NCBI GenBank assembly: GCA_910575835.1
Contig: CAJTGB010000018.1
Coordinates: 33,203-97,202 of the forward strand
DNA length: 64,000 bases
Direction of reading: 5' to 3'
Source: Lachnospiraceae bacterium
Lineage (GTDB): Bacteria; Bacillota; Clostridia; Lachnospirales; Lachnospiraceae
The notes under the pieces were generated by a model. The model had not been told where the DNA came from, did not search any database, and worked only from the letters and a program-made list of their open reading frames with translations. Each line of letters begins with the position of its first letter. Positions within the stretch are counted from its first letter, which is position 1. Made by a program: the position numbers and the translations under genes. This document shows, in pieces, positions 25,421 through 34,610 of the stretch.

Positions 25421-26434
25421 TCAGTGTTTTACATAGACCACATCCTGTTTCAGCCCAGGCGCGGCGGACGTCTGTCCGTCGTTTGGAACATCCTCGCGTT
25501 CCCGGTTGCTTAAGGTTCCGACTTCCATCGCGTCGGCGAAGTTGATCGGGTGGTTGCGCATGTGCACCTTCAATATCTCGAAGAGCCTGAGTGTCGGACG
25601 TTTGGCTTCCAGTACGCCTGAGATGTCCACGTACTTGCAGCCGGTCTGAGATGCCAGGCTTTTAAGCCTCTGGTTGATCTTGAAGGCGGCGGGGCTGTCT
25701 GAGACGACAGGTACGATATAGATAGAGGCCTGCGTCTTCGTATGGATCATGTAGAGAAGCCATTCATATTTGGAAATGAAGTTATCTACATTGACATTAT
25801 CGTCAAGGATGTCGATATCGCCCATATTTACGAAGATCTTGCGCGGGTTCAGATCGTACAGGCATACCTTGAGGTAGCTTTCGATCTGATCGATGCGGAC
25901 ATCCCGGATACTCCGGTTATAGATGGGTTCCGTGATTCGGAAAGCCTGTGTCAGTTCTCCGACCGGAAGAGCGGCGAATGTGTTGGAACCAAAAAGCACA
26001 ACACCGCCTGCTTCCGTAATGCTGTTCAGCTCGCGATATGTTTCCATTTCATCTTCTCCTTTCTTATACCCATTCGGGTATCCCGTGGTGCAAGCCTTTG
26101 GCGCAGCTTGTGTCCTGTCGTCCGACGAGGTATGAATCGATGGTTTAAAGGATGTATCTGCTGTCTGTGCCTGCCTGTCATAGCGCCGGTTGATGAAGTA
26201 GACAACTACGTTGGCAGATACGACGACCAGATTCAGGAGATATACGACCAGTACATAGTTAAATCTGTGGTTATAGAGTTTGGCTGAGATTCCAGCCACA
26301 TATCCTGTGATGATCAGAAGTATGAACTGGATGCTCATGTTTCTTGCTGATCTTGCCTTGATATTCTTGGCAAGATTCATAGGCCAGGATAATCCAAAGC
26401 AGATCAGCATAGTAGATTCAAGAAGTTCAGCCAT
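25421..26434 (-). CDS. PQ-loop-like membrane domain fused to an SGNH/GDSL-like domain
   Basis: A 337-residue protein. Residues 1-90 have three hydrophobic helices like half of a SWEET/PQ-loop protein (GLSWPMNLAKNIKARSAR). A Thr/Ser/Asp-rich linker (about 92-125) leads to an SGNH-like domain: VLFGSNTF at block I, YNRSIRDVRIDQI at block II, VNMGDIDILDD at block III, and a C-terminal HMRNHPINFADA. The nucleophile block reads FGSN instead of FGDS, so hydrolase activity is doubtful. Inside the frame, AAAGGAG followed by an ATG near 26048 could start a separate soluble SGNH protein. Conserved function unknown. Confidence 0.7.
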   Translation of the reverse strand: MAELLESTMLICFGLSWPMNLAKNIKARSARNMSIQFILLIITGYVAGISAKLYNHRFNYVLVVYLLNLVVVSANVVVYFINRRYDRQAQTADTSFKPSIHTSSDDRTQAAPKACTTGYPNGYKKGEDEMETYRELNSITEAGGVVLFGSNTFAALPVGELTQAFRITEPIYNRSIRDVRIDQIESYLKVCLYDLNPRKIFVNMGDIDILDDNVNVDNFISKYEWLLYMIHTKTQASIYIVPVVSDSPAAFKINQRLKSLASQTGCKYVDISGVLEAKRPTLRLFEILKVHMRNHPINFADAMEVGTLSNREREDVPNDGQTSAAPGLKQDVVYVKH

Positions 26435-26495
26435 TTTGTTTTCCTCGCTTTCATTTAGATGATTACAGTTCTCAAACTGTATTTTTAGTTTAGCA

Positions 26496-26524
26496 TTGAC
26501 GTATAATTATGTCTAATATATAAT
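26496..26524 (+). promoter_or_regulatory. Promoter of the LysR-family gene
   Basis: TTGACG (26496-26501), 17 bases, TATAAT (26519-26524). It lies in the divergent gap with the membrane/SGNH gene. Confidence 0.6.
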
Positions 26525-26572
26525 ATTTATCAAAATCATAATGTTGACGTTATTAATAGGAGAATTTATAAA

Positions 26573-27475
26573 ATGGAACTTATGCAGATCCGATATTTTT
26601 TGGAGACAGCGAAGACGAAGCATATGACGAACAGCGCCAAGAACCTGCATATTACGCAGCCCGCCCTGACCCAGGCGATACGGAGATTGGAGAAGGATCT
26701 GGGGGTGCCGCTGTTTACGGCGAAGGGGCGGAATATCGTTCTGACGGAGTACGGCAAATATCTCCAGAAGAAATTGAAGCCGTTGATGGAGCAGATGGAT
26801 GCGATCCCGGAGCAGCTTAAGATGATGGTTGCACTGGAAGGGGAGACGATACATATGAATGTACTGGCGGCGTCCGGTCTTGTGATGGAGGCGATCATAG
26901 AGTATAAAAAAGGGCATGAGGATATTAATTTTCAATTGCAGCAGAACTCAGAGAGCGATCTCTATGACATTGCCGTGACGACGAAGCTGTTCTATCAGGG
27001 GGAGGATGAGAAGAGCCGGTTTGCCTGTGCGGAGGGGATCTATCTGGCGGTGCCGAATAACCGAAGATACAGGAACAGGTCTTCGATCTGCCTTACGGAG
27101 GTGGCGGAGGAGGGGTTCGTAAGCCTTCTTGGATCCAGAGAGTTCCGCTATATCTGTGACCGGTTTTGCCAGCATGCGGGATTCACGCCGAAGATCATCT
27201 TCGAGAGTGATAATCCTTCCGCAGTTAAGAATATGATCGCGGCGAATATGGGGATCGGCTTCTGGCCGGAATTCACCTGGGGAAGTATTGAGAACGAGCA
27301 TGTTAAGCTGCTGAAGATCGAGGATCCGGTATGCCAGAGAGATATTATTATAAGCCATAACCGGAATAAGACGGACAGCCGCAATGTAGTGGATTTCTAT
27401 GACTTTCTGACCGGATTTTTCGAAGAGAGGAAGCGAAATACGAAACAGCAGTATGAAAGGACCATATTATTATAG
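26573..27475 (+). CDS. LysR-family transcriptional regulator
   Basis: A 300-residue LTTR. The winged HTH is at about 1-60 (RYFLETAKTKHMTNSAKNLH, TQPALTQAIRRLEKDLGVPL). A substrate-binding effector domain fills the rest (about 90-290). The divergent PQ-loop/SGNH gene is the natural candidate target, as LTTRs often control the gene across the shared promoter region. No effector can be named. RBS AGGAGAA at 26559-26565. Confidence 0.9.
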   Translation: MELMQIRYFLETAKTKHMTNSAKNLHITQPALTQAIRRLEKDLGVPLFTAKGRNIVLTEYGKYLQKKLKPLMEQMDAIPEQLKMMVALEGETIHMNVLAASGLVMEAIIEYKKGHEDINFQLQQNSESDLYDIAVTTKLFYQGEDEKSRFACAEGIYLAVPNNRRYRNRSSICLTEVAEEGFVSLLGSREFRYICDRFCQHAGFTPKIIFESDNPSAVKNMIAANMGIGFWPEFTWGSIENEHVKLLKIEDPVCQRDIIISHNRNKTDSRNVVDFYDFLTGFFEERKRNTKQQYERTILL

Positions 27476-27487
27476 AAGGAGGAGCAT

Positions 27488-28255
27488 ATGAGATTCAGGC
27501 CATGTATAGACATTCATAACGGAGCAGTGAAGCAGATCGTCGGCGGCAGCCTTAAGGATGAGGACGACCAGGCGGTTGAGAATTACAAGGCAGAGCAGGA
27601 TGCCGGTTACTTTGCACATTTATATAGAAAGGACGGGCTGCGGGGGGGACACATTATTCTTCTCAATCCGCCTTCCTCTGAATACTATGAGAAGACCAGG
27701 GAGCAGGCAATGACGGCTCTTCGTGCATATCCGGGCGGGATGCAGATCGGCGGCGGCATTACGGATGTGAATGCGGCTGAATATATCGAAGCAGGGGCAA
27801 GCCATGTGATCGTGACATCTTACGTGTTCCGGGACGGGGAGGTACGCTGGGAGAATATGGACAGGCTGCGCCGGGCTGTGGGGAAAGAGCACGTTGTGAT
27901 CGACTTAAGCTGCAGGAAAAAGGAAGACGGTTATTATATCGTGACAGACCGCTGGCAGACATATACCAGAGTAAGGCTGACCCATGAGATCATAAGGGAG
28001 ATCGCCGGATACTGCGATGAGTTCCTGGTGCACGGCGTTGACGTGGAGGGGAAGGCGTCGGGGATCGAAGAGGAGCTGGTGGAGCTTCTGAGTATGCAGG
28101 AGGGGATACCGATCACTTATGCGGGCGGGATCGGGAGCCTTGCCGACCTGGAACATTTCCGCAGAATATCGGGCGGGAAGCTTGATTTTACGATCGGAAG
28201 CGCCCTTGACCTGTTCGGCGGAAATATCCCGTATCAGGCGGTAAAATCGTATTAA
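27488..28255 (+). CDS. hisA: HisA-type phosphoribosyl isomerase, eukaryotic type
   Basis: A 255-residue TIM-barrel protein, ProFAR isomerase of histidine synthesis. MRFRPCIDIHNGAVKQIVGG is the first strand with the catalytic Asp, MQIGGGITDVNAAEYIEAG and ITYAGGIGSLADL bind the two phosphates. The wording (RPCIDIH, SYVFRDG, LVHGVDVEGK) is that of the yeast/plant HisA branch, not the usual bacterial one. No other his gene is in the window; its neighbours are a LysR gene and secA. RBS AGGAGGAG at 27478-27485. Confidence 0.85.
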   Translation: MRFRPCIDIHNGAVKQIVGGSLKDEDDQAVENYKAEQDAGYFAHLYRKDGLRGGHIILLNPPSSEYYEKTREQAMTALRAYPGGMQIGGGITDVNAAEYIEAGASHVIVTSYVFRDGEVRWENMDRLRRAVGKEHVVIDLSCRKKEDGYYIVTDRWQTYTRVRLTHEIIREIAGYCDEFLVHGVDVEGKASGIEEELVELLSMQEGIPITYAGGIGSLADLEHFRRISGGKLDFTIGSALDLFGGNIPYQAVKSY

Positions 28256-28291
28256 GGAAAATTAACAGTTTGTTAACAGTTCATAAATTAG

Positions 28292-28320
28292 TTGAATTGC
28301 CCTATGGATAGTGCTAGAAT
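28292..28320 (+). promoter_or_regulatory. Promoter of secA
   Basis: TTGAAT (28292-28297), 17 bases, TAGAAT (28315-28320). The leader then contains a 7-bp hairpin TTGATGC-TCTG-GCATCAA at 28354-28371, shortly before the RBS AAGGAG (28381-28386). Confidence 0.5.
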
Positions 28321-28396
28321 GGAGGATAAAGTGGTCATACTAGGGCATTTTGCTTGATGCTCTGGCATCAAATTAGTGATAAGGAGTTATTATCAT

Positions 28397-30961
28397 ATGG
28401 GTTTAATGCAGAAGATATTTGGAACACATAGTGAGAATGAATTAAAGAGGATCTATCCGATCGTGGATGAGGTTGAGGCGCTTGAGCCGGTGATGCAGAA
28501 GCTATCGGACAGTGAATTGAAGGATAAGACAAGAGAGTTCAAGAACCGGCTTGCCGAAGGGGAGACGTTGGACGATGTGCTGCCGGAGGCGTATGCGGTG
28601 GTAAGGGAGGCGTCGAAGCGTGTGCTTGGACTTCGGCATTTCCGGGTCCAGATCATCGGCGGTATCATTCTCCATCAGGGGCGTATCTCTGAGATGCGTA
28701 CCGGTGAAGGCAAGACGCTGGTCTCTACGCTGCCGGCTTATCTGAATGCCCTGACCGGCGAAGGCGTACATGTTGTAACGGTCAATGATTACCTGGCGAA
28801 GCGTGATGCCGAGTGGATGGGGCAGGTACATGAATTCTTAGGACTTACGGTCGGCGTCGTGCTCAACAGTATGGACAACGACGAGAGACGCGCAGCCTAT
28901 AACTGTGATATTACTTATGTGACGAACAACGAGCTGGGCTTCGATTACCTGAGGGATAACATGGTGATCTACAAGGAACAGCTGGTGCAGAGGGGGCTTA
29001 AGTATGCCATCATCGATGAGGTGGACTCTGTATTGATCGACGAGGCGAGGACGCCGCTGATCATATCGGGCCAGAGCGGGAAGTCTACGAAGCTCTATGA
29101 AGCGTGCGATATCCTGGCGCGCCAGTTGGAACGAGGGGAAGCCAGCGGGGAATTCAGCAAGATGAATGCCATTATGGGCGAGGATATTGAGGAGACCGGG
29201 GATTTTATTGTCAATGAGAAGGAGAAGAATATCAATCTGACCGAGGACGGTGTCAAGAAGGTCGAGCAGTTCTTCCACATTGAGAACCTGGCGGATCCGG
29301 AGAATCTGGAGATCCAGCATAACATTATCTTGGCGCTGCGCGCCCATAACCTGATGTTCAGGGATAAGGATTATGTGGTGAAGGAGGACGAGGTCCTGAT
29401 CGTCGACGAGTTTACGGGACGTATCATGCCGGGACGCCGTTACTCAGACGGACTGCATCAGGCGATCGAGGCGAAGGAGCACGTGAAGGTGAAGAGAGAG
29501 AGCAAGACGCTTGCGACGATCACCTTCCAGAATTTGTTTAATAAATTCGCGAAGAAAGCAGGTATGACCGGTACGGCGCTGACAGAAGAGAAGGAGTTCC
29601 GTGAGATCTACGGGATGGACGTTATCGAGATCCCGACCAATAAGCCGGTTGCCCGTAAGGATCTGGACGATGCGGTGTATAAGACCCAGAAGGAGAAGTT
29701 CCGGGCAGTCTGCGACGCTATTGAGGAAGCCCACGCAAGACATCAGCCGGTGCTGGTGGGTACTATTACCATTGAGAATTCCGAGCTTTTGAGCGGGATG
29801 CTTAAGAGACGCGGGATCAAGCATAATGTATTGAATGCTAAGTTTCACGAGATGGAGGCTGAGATCGTTGCCCAGGCGGGCGTACATGACGCGGTGACCA
29901 TTGCCACCAATATGGCGGGCCGAGGTACGGATATCAAGCTTGACGATGAGGCGAAGGAAGCCGGAGGACTTAAGATCATCGGTACGGAGCGGCATGAGTC
30001 CAGACGTATCGACAATCAGCTCCGCGGCCGTTCCGGGCGCCAGGGAGACCCGGGAGAGTCCAGATTCTACATTTCCCTGGAGGATGACCTGATGCGTCTG
30101 TTCGGTTCCGAGCGTCTGATGAGCGTGTTCACGGCTCTGGGCGTGGAAGACGGGGAACAGATCGAACATAAGATGCTCTCGAGCGCCATCGAGAAGGCAC
30201 AGCAGAAGATCGAGGCCAATAACTTTGGTATCCGTAAGAACCTGTTGGATTACGATCAGGTTATGAACGAGCAGAGAGAGATCATCTACGAGGAGAGACG
30301 CCGGGTATTGGACGGCGAGAATATGCGTGATTCCATTTTCCATATGATGAATGAATATGTGGAGAATGTGGTAGATATGGTGACCGGTAAGGATCAGGAT
30401 TACGACGAGTGGAACCTGTCGGAGCTGAACCTTACGATTCATAATACGATCCCGATCGCAGCAGTCACCGAGGAAGACGTGCGCGGGATGGGTCAGAAGG
30501 AACTGAAGCATCTGTTGAAGGAACGGGCTGCCAAGGCGTATGAGGCGAAGGAGACGGAGTTCCCGGAGGCAGAGCATGTCCGTGAGGTCGAGCGGGTGAT
30601 CCTTCTGAAGGTGATCGATGCAAAATGGATGGCCCATATTGACGATATGGATCAGCTTCGCCAGGGAATCGGCCTGCAGGCCTACGGCAACAGGGATCCG
30701 AAGGTGGAATACAAGATGCTTGGCTACGATATGTTCGACGAGATGACCAGGAGTATCGCGGAGGATACGATCCGTGCGCTGTTCCATGTGAGGATCGAGC
30801 AGAAGGTCGAGAGAGAACAGGTGGCGAAGGTGACCGGAACGAACCGGGACGACACTGCTGTGCGCGGACCTAAGAAACGCGAGGAGAAGAAGGTATATCC
30901 GAATGATCCGTGTCCGTGCGGAAGCGGTAAGAAGTATAAGCAGTGCTGCGGCCGGAAGTAA
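28397..30961 (+). CDS. secA: Preprotein translocase ATPase SecA
   Basis: The 854-residue motor of the Sec export pathway. Walker [10 protein letters not shown] (about 100-108), the [19 protein letters not shown] region, [11 protein letters not shown] and the second nucleotide-fold motif [17 protein letters not shown] are clear, and the C-terminus has the zinc motif [14 protein letters not shown] that binds SecB or ribosomes. Start 28397 agrees with AAGGAG at 28381-28386 and with the SecA N-terminus MQKIFG; an in-frame start at 28376 precedes that RBS. Full length, no second secA in the window. Confidence 0.98.
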   Translation: MGLMQKIFGTHSENELKRIYPIVDEVEALEPVMQKLSDSELKDKTREFKNRLAEGETLDDVLPEAYAVVREASKRVLGLRHFRVQIIGGIILHQGRISEMRTGEGKTLVSTLPAYLNALTGEGVHVVTVNDYLAKRDAEWMGQVHEFLGLTVGVVLNSMDNDERRAAYNCDITYVTNNELGFDYLRDNMVIYKEQLVQRGLKYAIIDEVDSVLIDEARTPLIISGQSGKSTKLYEACDILARQLERGEASGEFSKMNAIMGEDIEETGDFIVNEKEKNINLTEDGVKKVEQFFHIENLADPENLEIQHNIILALRAHNLMFRDKDYVVKEDEVLIVDEFTGRIMPGRRYSDGLHQAIEAKEHVKVKRESKTLATITFQNLFNKFAKKAGMTGTALTEEKEFREIYGMDVIEIPTNKPVARKDLDDAVYKTQKEKFRAVCDAIEEAHARHQPVLVGTITIENSELLSGMLKRRGIKHNVLNAKFHEMEAEIVAQAGVHDAVTIATNMAGRGTDIKLDDEAKEAGGLKIIGTERHESRRIDNQLRGRSGRQGDPGESRFYISLEDDLMRLFGSERLMSVFTALGVEDGEQIEHKMLSSAIEKAQQKIEANNFGIRKNLLDYDQVMNEQREIIYEERRRVLDGENMRDSIFHMMNEYVENVVDMVTGKDQDYDEWNLSELNLTIHNTIPIAAVTEEDVRGMGQKELKHLLKERAAKAYEAKETEFPEAEHVREVERVILLKVIDAKWMAHIDDMDQLRQGIGLQAYGNRDPKVEYKMLGYDMFDEMTRSIAEDTIRALFHVRIEQKVEREQVAKVTGTNRDDTAVRGPKKREEKKVYPNDPCPCGSGKKYKQCCGRK

Positions 30962-30993
30962 TAGCAGACATAATCATAGAAAGAGGTGATAAG

Positions 30994-32101
30994 ATGGTTG
31001 AATTAGATCAGTTTAAGACGCTTATGAACGCATATGAAGAACCTCTTGCCGGAATGAGGGATTCACTTTGACCTGGCAGGTAAGGAAAGACGTATAGAAG
31101 AACTGCAGAAGAAGATAGAAGAGCCTGGATTCTGGGATAATCCAGAGGAATCCCAGAACCTAATGAAGGAGCTTAAGAGTCTTCAGGAGCTTACGGATAC
31201 CATTAAGAAGCTGTATGCTTCATATGATGATATCAATATCCTGATAGAGATGGGTTATGAAGAGAACGATGCTTCTATGGTGAAGGAGTTAGAGGCTGAG
31301 ATTAAGGAATTCGAGGAGGAGTATGAGGAACTTCGGATTCGCACCCTTCTGTCCGGGGAGTATGATTCCTGCAATGCTATCGTGACGATCCATGCGGGGG
31401 CGGGGGGAACCGAGTCCTGCGACTGGGCCAGCATGCTCTATCGGATGTACAGCCGGTGGGCGGAGCGGAAGGGATTCTCCATTCAGGTGCTTGATTATCT
31501 GGACGGGGATATTGCAGGAACGAAGGCGGTCACCTTCGAGGTGAACGGAGAGAATGCCTACGGTTATCTGAAGTCCGAGAAAGGCATCCACCGTCTGGTC
31601 AGGATATCGCCGTTCAATGCGGCGGGTAAGAGGCAGACGTCATTTGCGTCCTGCGATGTGGTTCCTGATATCGAGGATGAGATCGACATCGAGCTTGCGG
31701 ACGATGAACTGAAGATCGACACGTACCGGGCAAGCGGGGCGGGAGGCCAGCATGTCAATAAGACATCCTCGGCGATCCGTATCACCCACCTTCCTACGGG
31801 AATCGTCGTGCAGTGCCAGAATGAGCGCTCCCAGCATTTCAACAAGGAGAAGGCTATGCAGATGTTGAAGGTGAAGCTTAAGCTTCTAAAGGAGCAGGAG
31901 CAGGCGGAGAAGGTATCGGATATCCGCGGAGAAGTCAAAGAGATCGGTTTTGGGAATCAGATCCGTTCGTATGTGATGCAGCCTTATACGATGGTGAAGG
32001 ATCACAGGACGAACGAGGAGAACAGTAATGTGACGGCGGTGCTGGACGGCGGTATTGATGTATTTATGAATGCGTACCTTGTAAAACAGTGTGATGCATA
32101 G
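30994..32101 (+). CDS. prfB: Peptide chain release factor 2 with programmed +1 frameshift
   Basis: RF2 ends translation at UGA and UAA. Frame 0 runs from ATG 30994 to an in-frame TGA at 31069-31071; reading continues in the +1 frame from GAC at 31070, giving about 368 residues joined as RDSL-DLAGKERR. The slip site CTTTGAC and an upstream AGGG (31057-31060 region) match the classic autoregulatory prfB signal, in which low RF2 favours the shift. Downstream are the codon-recognition tripeptide SPF (RISPFNAAGKRQTSF) and the catalytic GGQ (RASGAGGQHVNK). The gene follows secA by 32 bases. It is not a broken gene. Confidence 0.95.
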
Positions 32102-32112
32102 GCGCTGCCTGT

Positions 32113-32136
32113 CTCGTTGCTTCGCGGGAATAAAAA
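32113..32136. repeat. Copy of a short dispersed repeat (inverted)
   Basis: CTCGTTGCTTCGCGGGAATA followed by AAAA is the inverse of the element at 23011-23032, with one extra base. It fills the prfB-hom gap just upstream of the hom RBS. Confidence 0.45.
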
Positions 32137-32149
32137 GGAGGAACAACAG

Positions 32150-33373
32150 ATGGTAAATATAGCAGTTATGGGATACGGAACGGTAGGTTCCGGGGTTGTG
32201 GAGGTCGTGAATACCAACGGCGCCCGCATCAACCAGAGGATCGGGGACGAGCTGAACATCAAGTATGTGCTGGACTTAAGGGATTTCCCCGGGGATCCGA
32301 TCCAGGAGAAGATCGTTCATGATTTTGAGAAGATCGTGTCGGATGATGAGATCAAGATCGTAGTAGAGGTGATGGGCGGGATCGAGCCGGCTTATACCTT
32401 TGTCAAGAGATGCCTGCAGGCGGGGAAGAGCGTGGCTACGTCGAATAAGGCGCTGGTGGCAAAGCACGGCGCGGAGCTTCTGTCGATCGCGAAGGATCAG
32501 AATATCAATTTTCTGTTCGAGGCAAGTGTGGGCGGCGGGATACCGATCATCCGTCCGCTGAATTCTTCCCTTACGGCGGATGAGATCGAGGAGATCACCG
32601 GCATCCTGAACGGGACTACGAATTATATGCTGACGAAGATGTTCTATGAAGGGGCTGATTACGATACAGTCTTGAAGGAAGCGCAGGCTAACGGGTATGC
32701 GGAGCGCAATCCTGAGGCAGATGTGGAAGGCTATGACGCATGCAGGAAGATCGCGATCCTGTCATCCCTGATCTCGGGGCAGCAGGTTGATTTTGAAGAC
32801 ATTTACTGTGAAGGGATCACGGAGATCTCGGTGGAAGATATGAAGTATGCGAAGGCTATGGGAACGGCTATCAAGCTGCTGGCCTCCAGCAAGCGCCATG
32901 CGGGGAACCGTCTCCATGCGATCGTAGCGCCCTGCATGCTGTACCCGGAGCATCCTCTCTACAATGTCAACGGCGTGTTTAATTCCATATTCGTGCACGG
33001 GAATGTCTTAGGAGACGCCATGTTCTATGGAAGCGGAGCGGGTAAGCTCCCAACGGCGAGCGCAGTCGTGGCGGACGTGGTGGATGCGGCGAAGCATCTG
33101 AACCGTAATATTATGACTATGTGGAAGCAGGAGAAGCTGCAGTTAGAAGACAAGGCAGATGCAAAGCGCCGGTTCTTTGTCAGGATCAGGGGCAGTGAAG
33201 AAGAGCTGCTTCCTGGGCTTCGGGATTCTTTCGGCAATATTGAGATCGTGAAGGCAGAAGGACTTGAAGGGGAATTCGGTTTTGTGACGCCTGTGATGAT
33301 GGAAGGCGATTATGTGACCAGGGTGAATATATACAGAGACCAGATCCTTCATATGATCCGGGTAGAGGGATAG
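32150..33373 (+). CDS. hom: Homoserine dehydrogenase
   Basis: A 407-residue NAD(P)-dependent enzyme making homoserine from aspartate semialdehyde. VMGYGTVGSGVVEV (about 6-19) binds the nucleotide, NKALVAKHG and GGGIPIIRPL and GILNGTTNYMLTKM are the catalytic-domain signatures, and a C-terminal ACT domain (about 345-405; RFFVRIRGS) probably gives threonine feedback. The ATG at 32150 follows AAAGGAGG (32134-32141). It starts the hom / apgM-type kinase / lysC operon. Confidence 0.95.
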   Translation: MVNIAVMGYGTVGSGVVEVVNTNGARINQRIGDELNIKYVLDLRDFPGDPIQEKIVHDFEKIVSDDEIKIVVEVMGGIEPAYTFVKRCLQAGKSVATSNKALVAKHGAELLSIAKDQNINFLFEASVGGGIPIIRPLNSSLTADEIEEITGILNGTTNYMLTKMFYEGADYDTVLKEAQANGYAERNPEADVEGYDACRKIAILSSLISGQQVDFEDIYCEGITEISVEDMKYAKAMGTAIKLLASSKRHAGNRLHAIVAPCMLYPEHPLYNVNGVFNSIFVHGNVLGDAMFYGSGAGKLPTASAVVADVVDAAKHLNRNIMTMWKQEKLQLEDKADAKRRFFVRIRGSEEELLPGLRDSFGNIEIVKAEGLEGEFGFVTPVMMEGDYVTRVNIYRDQILHMIRVEG

Positions 33374-33386
33374 GGGTGAGCATTCA

Positions 33387-34610
33387 ATGAAATATATAAT
33401 CGTTTTAAGCGACGGTATGGCAGGCAGACCGCTTGAAGAGCTAGGCGGGAAGACGACGCTTCAGGTGGCTGCGACGCCTGTGATGGACAGCCTTGCGCCC
33501 GTGTCGGAGCTTGGCATGGCGTCCATGGTCCCGGAGGGGATGGCGCCGGGAAGCGATACGGCTAATCTCTCCGTCATGGGGTATGATCCGAAGATCTATT
33601 ATACAGGCAGGTCTCCATTGGAAGCATTGAGTATCGGGGTAGAGATGGAGGATACGGATGTGTCGTTTCGCTGCAACCTCGTCTCTGTGACAGAGGAGGA
33701 CGGGGAATATGAGGATCAGATCATCCTTGACCACAGTTCTGACGAGATCGATACGCAGGATGCCAAAGTTCTTCTTGAAGCACTCAGGGAAGGGCTTAGA
33801 AGAGAAGGCTATGAGTTCTATGCGGGCACCAGTTACCGCCATCTGCTGATCTCTAAAGGCGGGAAGACAGCGGAATTAACGCCTCCTCACGATATCCTTG
33901 CGCGGCGGATCGGGGAGTATCTTCCCAAGGATGAAGTGCTGCGGGATATGATGAAGAAGAGTTATGACATATTAAGGAATCACCCGCTGAATGCCGGGCG
34001 ACGGGCTAAGGGGCTTAAGCCAGCGAATTCGGCCTGGTTCTGGGGAGCGGGGAAGAAGCCGTCCCTGACCTCTTTTGAAGAGCGCACGGGGAAGAAGGGC
34101 GTGATGATCTCAGCGGTCGATCTGCTGAAGGGAATTGCCGTCGGAGCGGATATGGACCGGATTCTGGTGGAGGGCGCTAACGGCGGACTGCACACGAATT
34201 ACGAAGGCAAGGCGCGTGCGGCGGTAAAAGCCCTTACCGAAGACGGCTATGATTTCGCATATATCCATGTGGAAGCCCCGGATGAGATGGGACATCAGGG
34301 AAGGGTCGAAGACAAGATCGCTGCGATCGGGTATGTGGATGAGAAGATATTGGGCGTCGTTATGGACGGGCTTAAGAGTGCGGGAGAGGATTTCCGGCTG
34401 CTTCTGCTTCCTGATCACCCGACGCCGATCGAGGTACGCACCCACACGGGAGAGCCGGTTCCGTATCTTTTGTATGACAGCACCGCGAAAGCGGAGGGGA
34501 TGCCGGCCTATTCTGAGGAGACGGCAGCGCTCACAGGCAAGAACTGGCTGGAGGGATACCGTCTGATCGGTCATCTGTTACAGGAGAGAGGCGAAGAGGA
34601 ACAATGCTGA
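33387..34610 (+). CDS. Cofactor-independent phosphoglycerate mutase family protein, probable homoserine kinase
   Basis: A 407-residue alkaline phosphatase-superfamily protein of the archaeal-type apgM group. VLSDGMAGRP (metal site), GSDTANLSVMGYDP (phosphorylated Ser), AYIHVEAPDEMGHQGR and LLLPDHPTPIEVRTHT (metal ligands) are present. The subgroup encoded next to hom and lysC in organisms without ThrB is the proposed alternative homoserine kinase, and no thrB is seen here. A glycolytic mutase role is the alternative. It lies 13 bases after hom and overlaps lysC by 7 bases. Confidence 0.85.
   Translation: MKYIIVLSDGMAGRPLEELGGKTTLQVAATPVMDSLAPVSELGMASMVPEGMAPGSDTANLSVMGYDPKIYYTGRSPLEALSIGVEMEDTDVSFRCNLVSVTEEDGEYEDQIILDHSSDEIDTQDAKVLLEALREGLRREGYEFYAGTSYRHLLISKGGKTAELTPPHDILARRIGEYLPKDEVLRDMMKKSYDILRNHPLNAGRRAKGLKPANSAWFWGAGKKPSLTSFEERTGKKGVMISAVDLLKGIAVGADMDRILVEGANGGLHTNYEGKARAAVKALTEDGYDFAYIHVEAPDEMGHQGRVEDKIAAIGYVDEKILGVVMDGLKSAGEDFRLLLLPDHPTPIEVRTHTGEPVPYLLYDSTAKAEGMPAYSEETAALTGKNWLEGYRLIGHLLQERGEEEQC

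Noticed and set aside
29444..30787. 447-codon frame on the minus strand
   Set aside because: Antisense of secA, without RBS or motifs.
30994..31162. prfB read as a broken gene because of the in-frame TGA
   Set aside because: The stop lies in the classical CTTTGAC slip site and the +1 frame joins in register with RF2.
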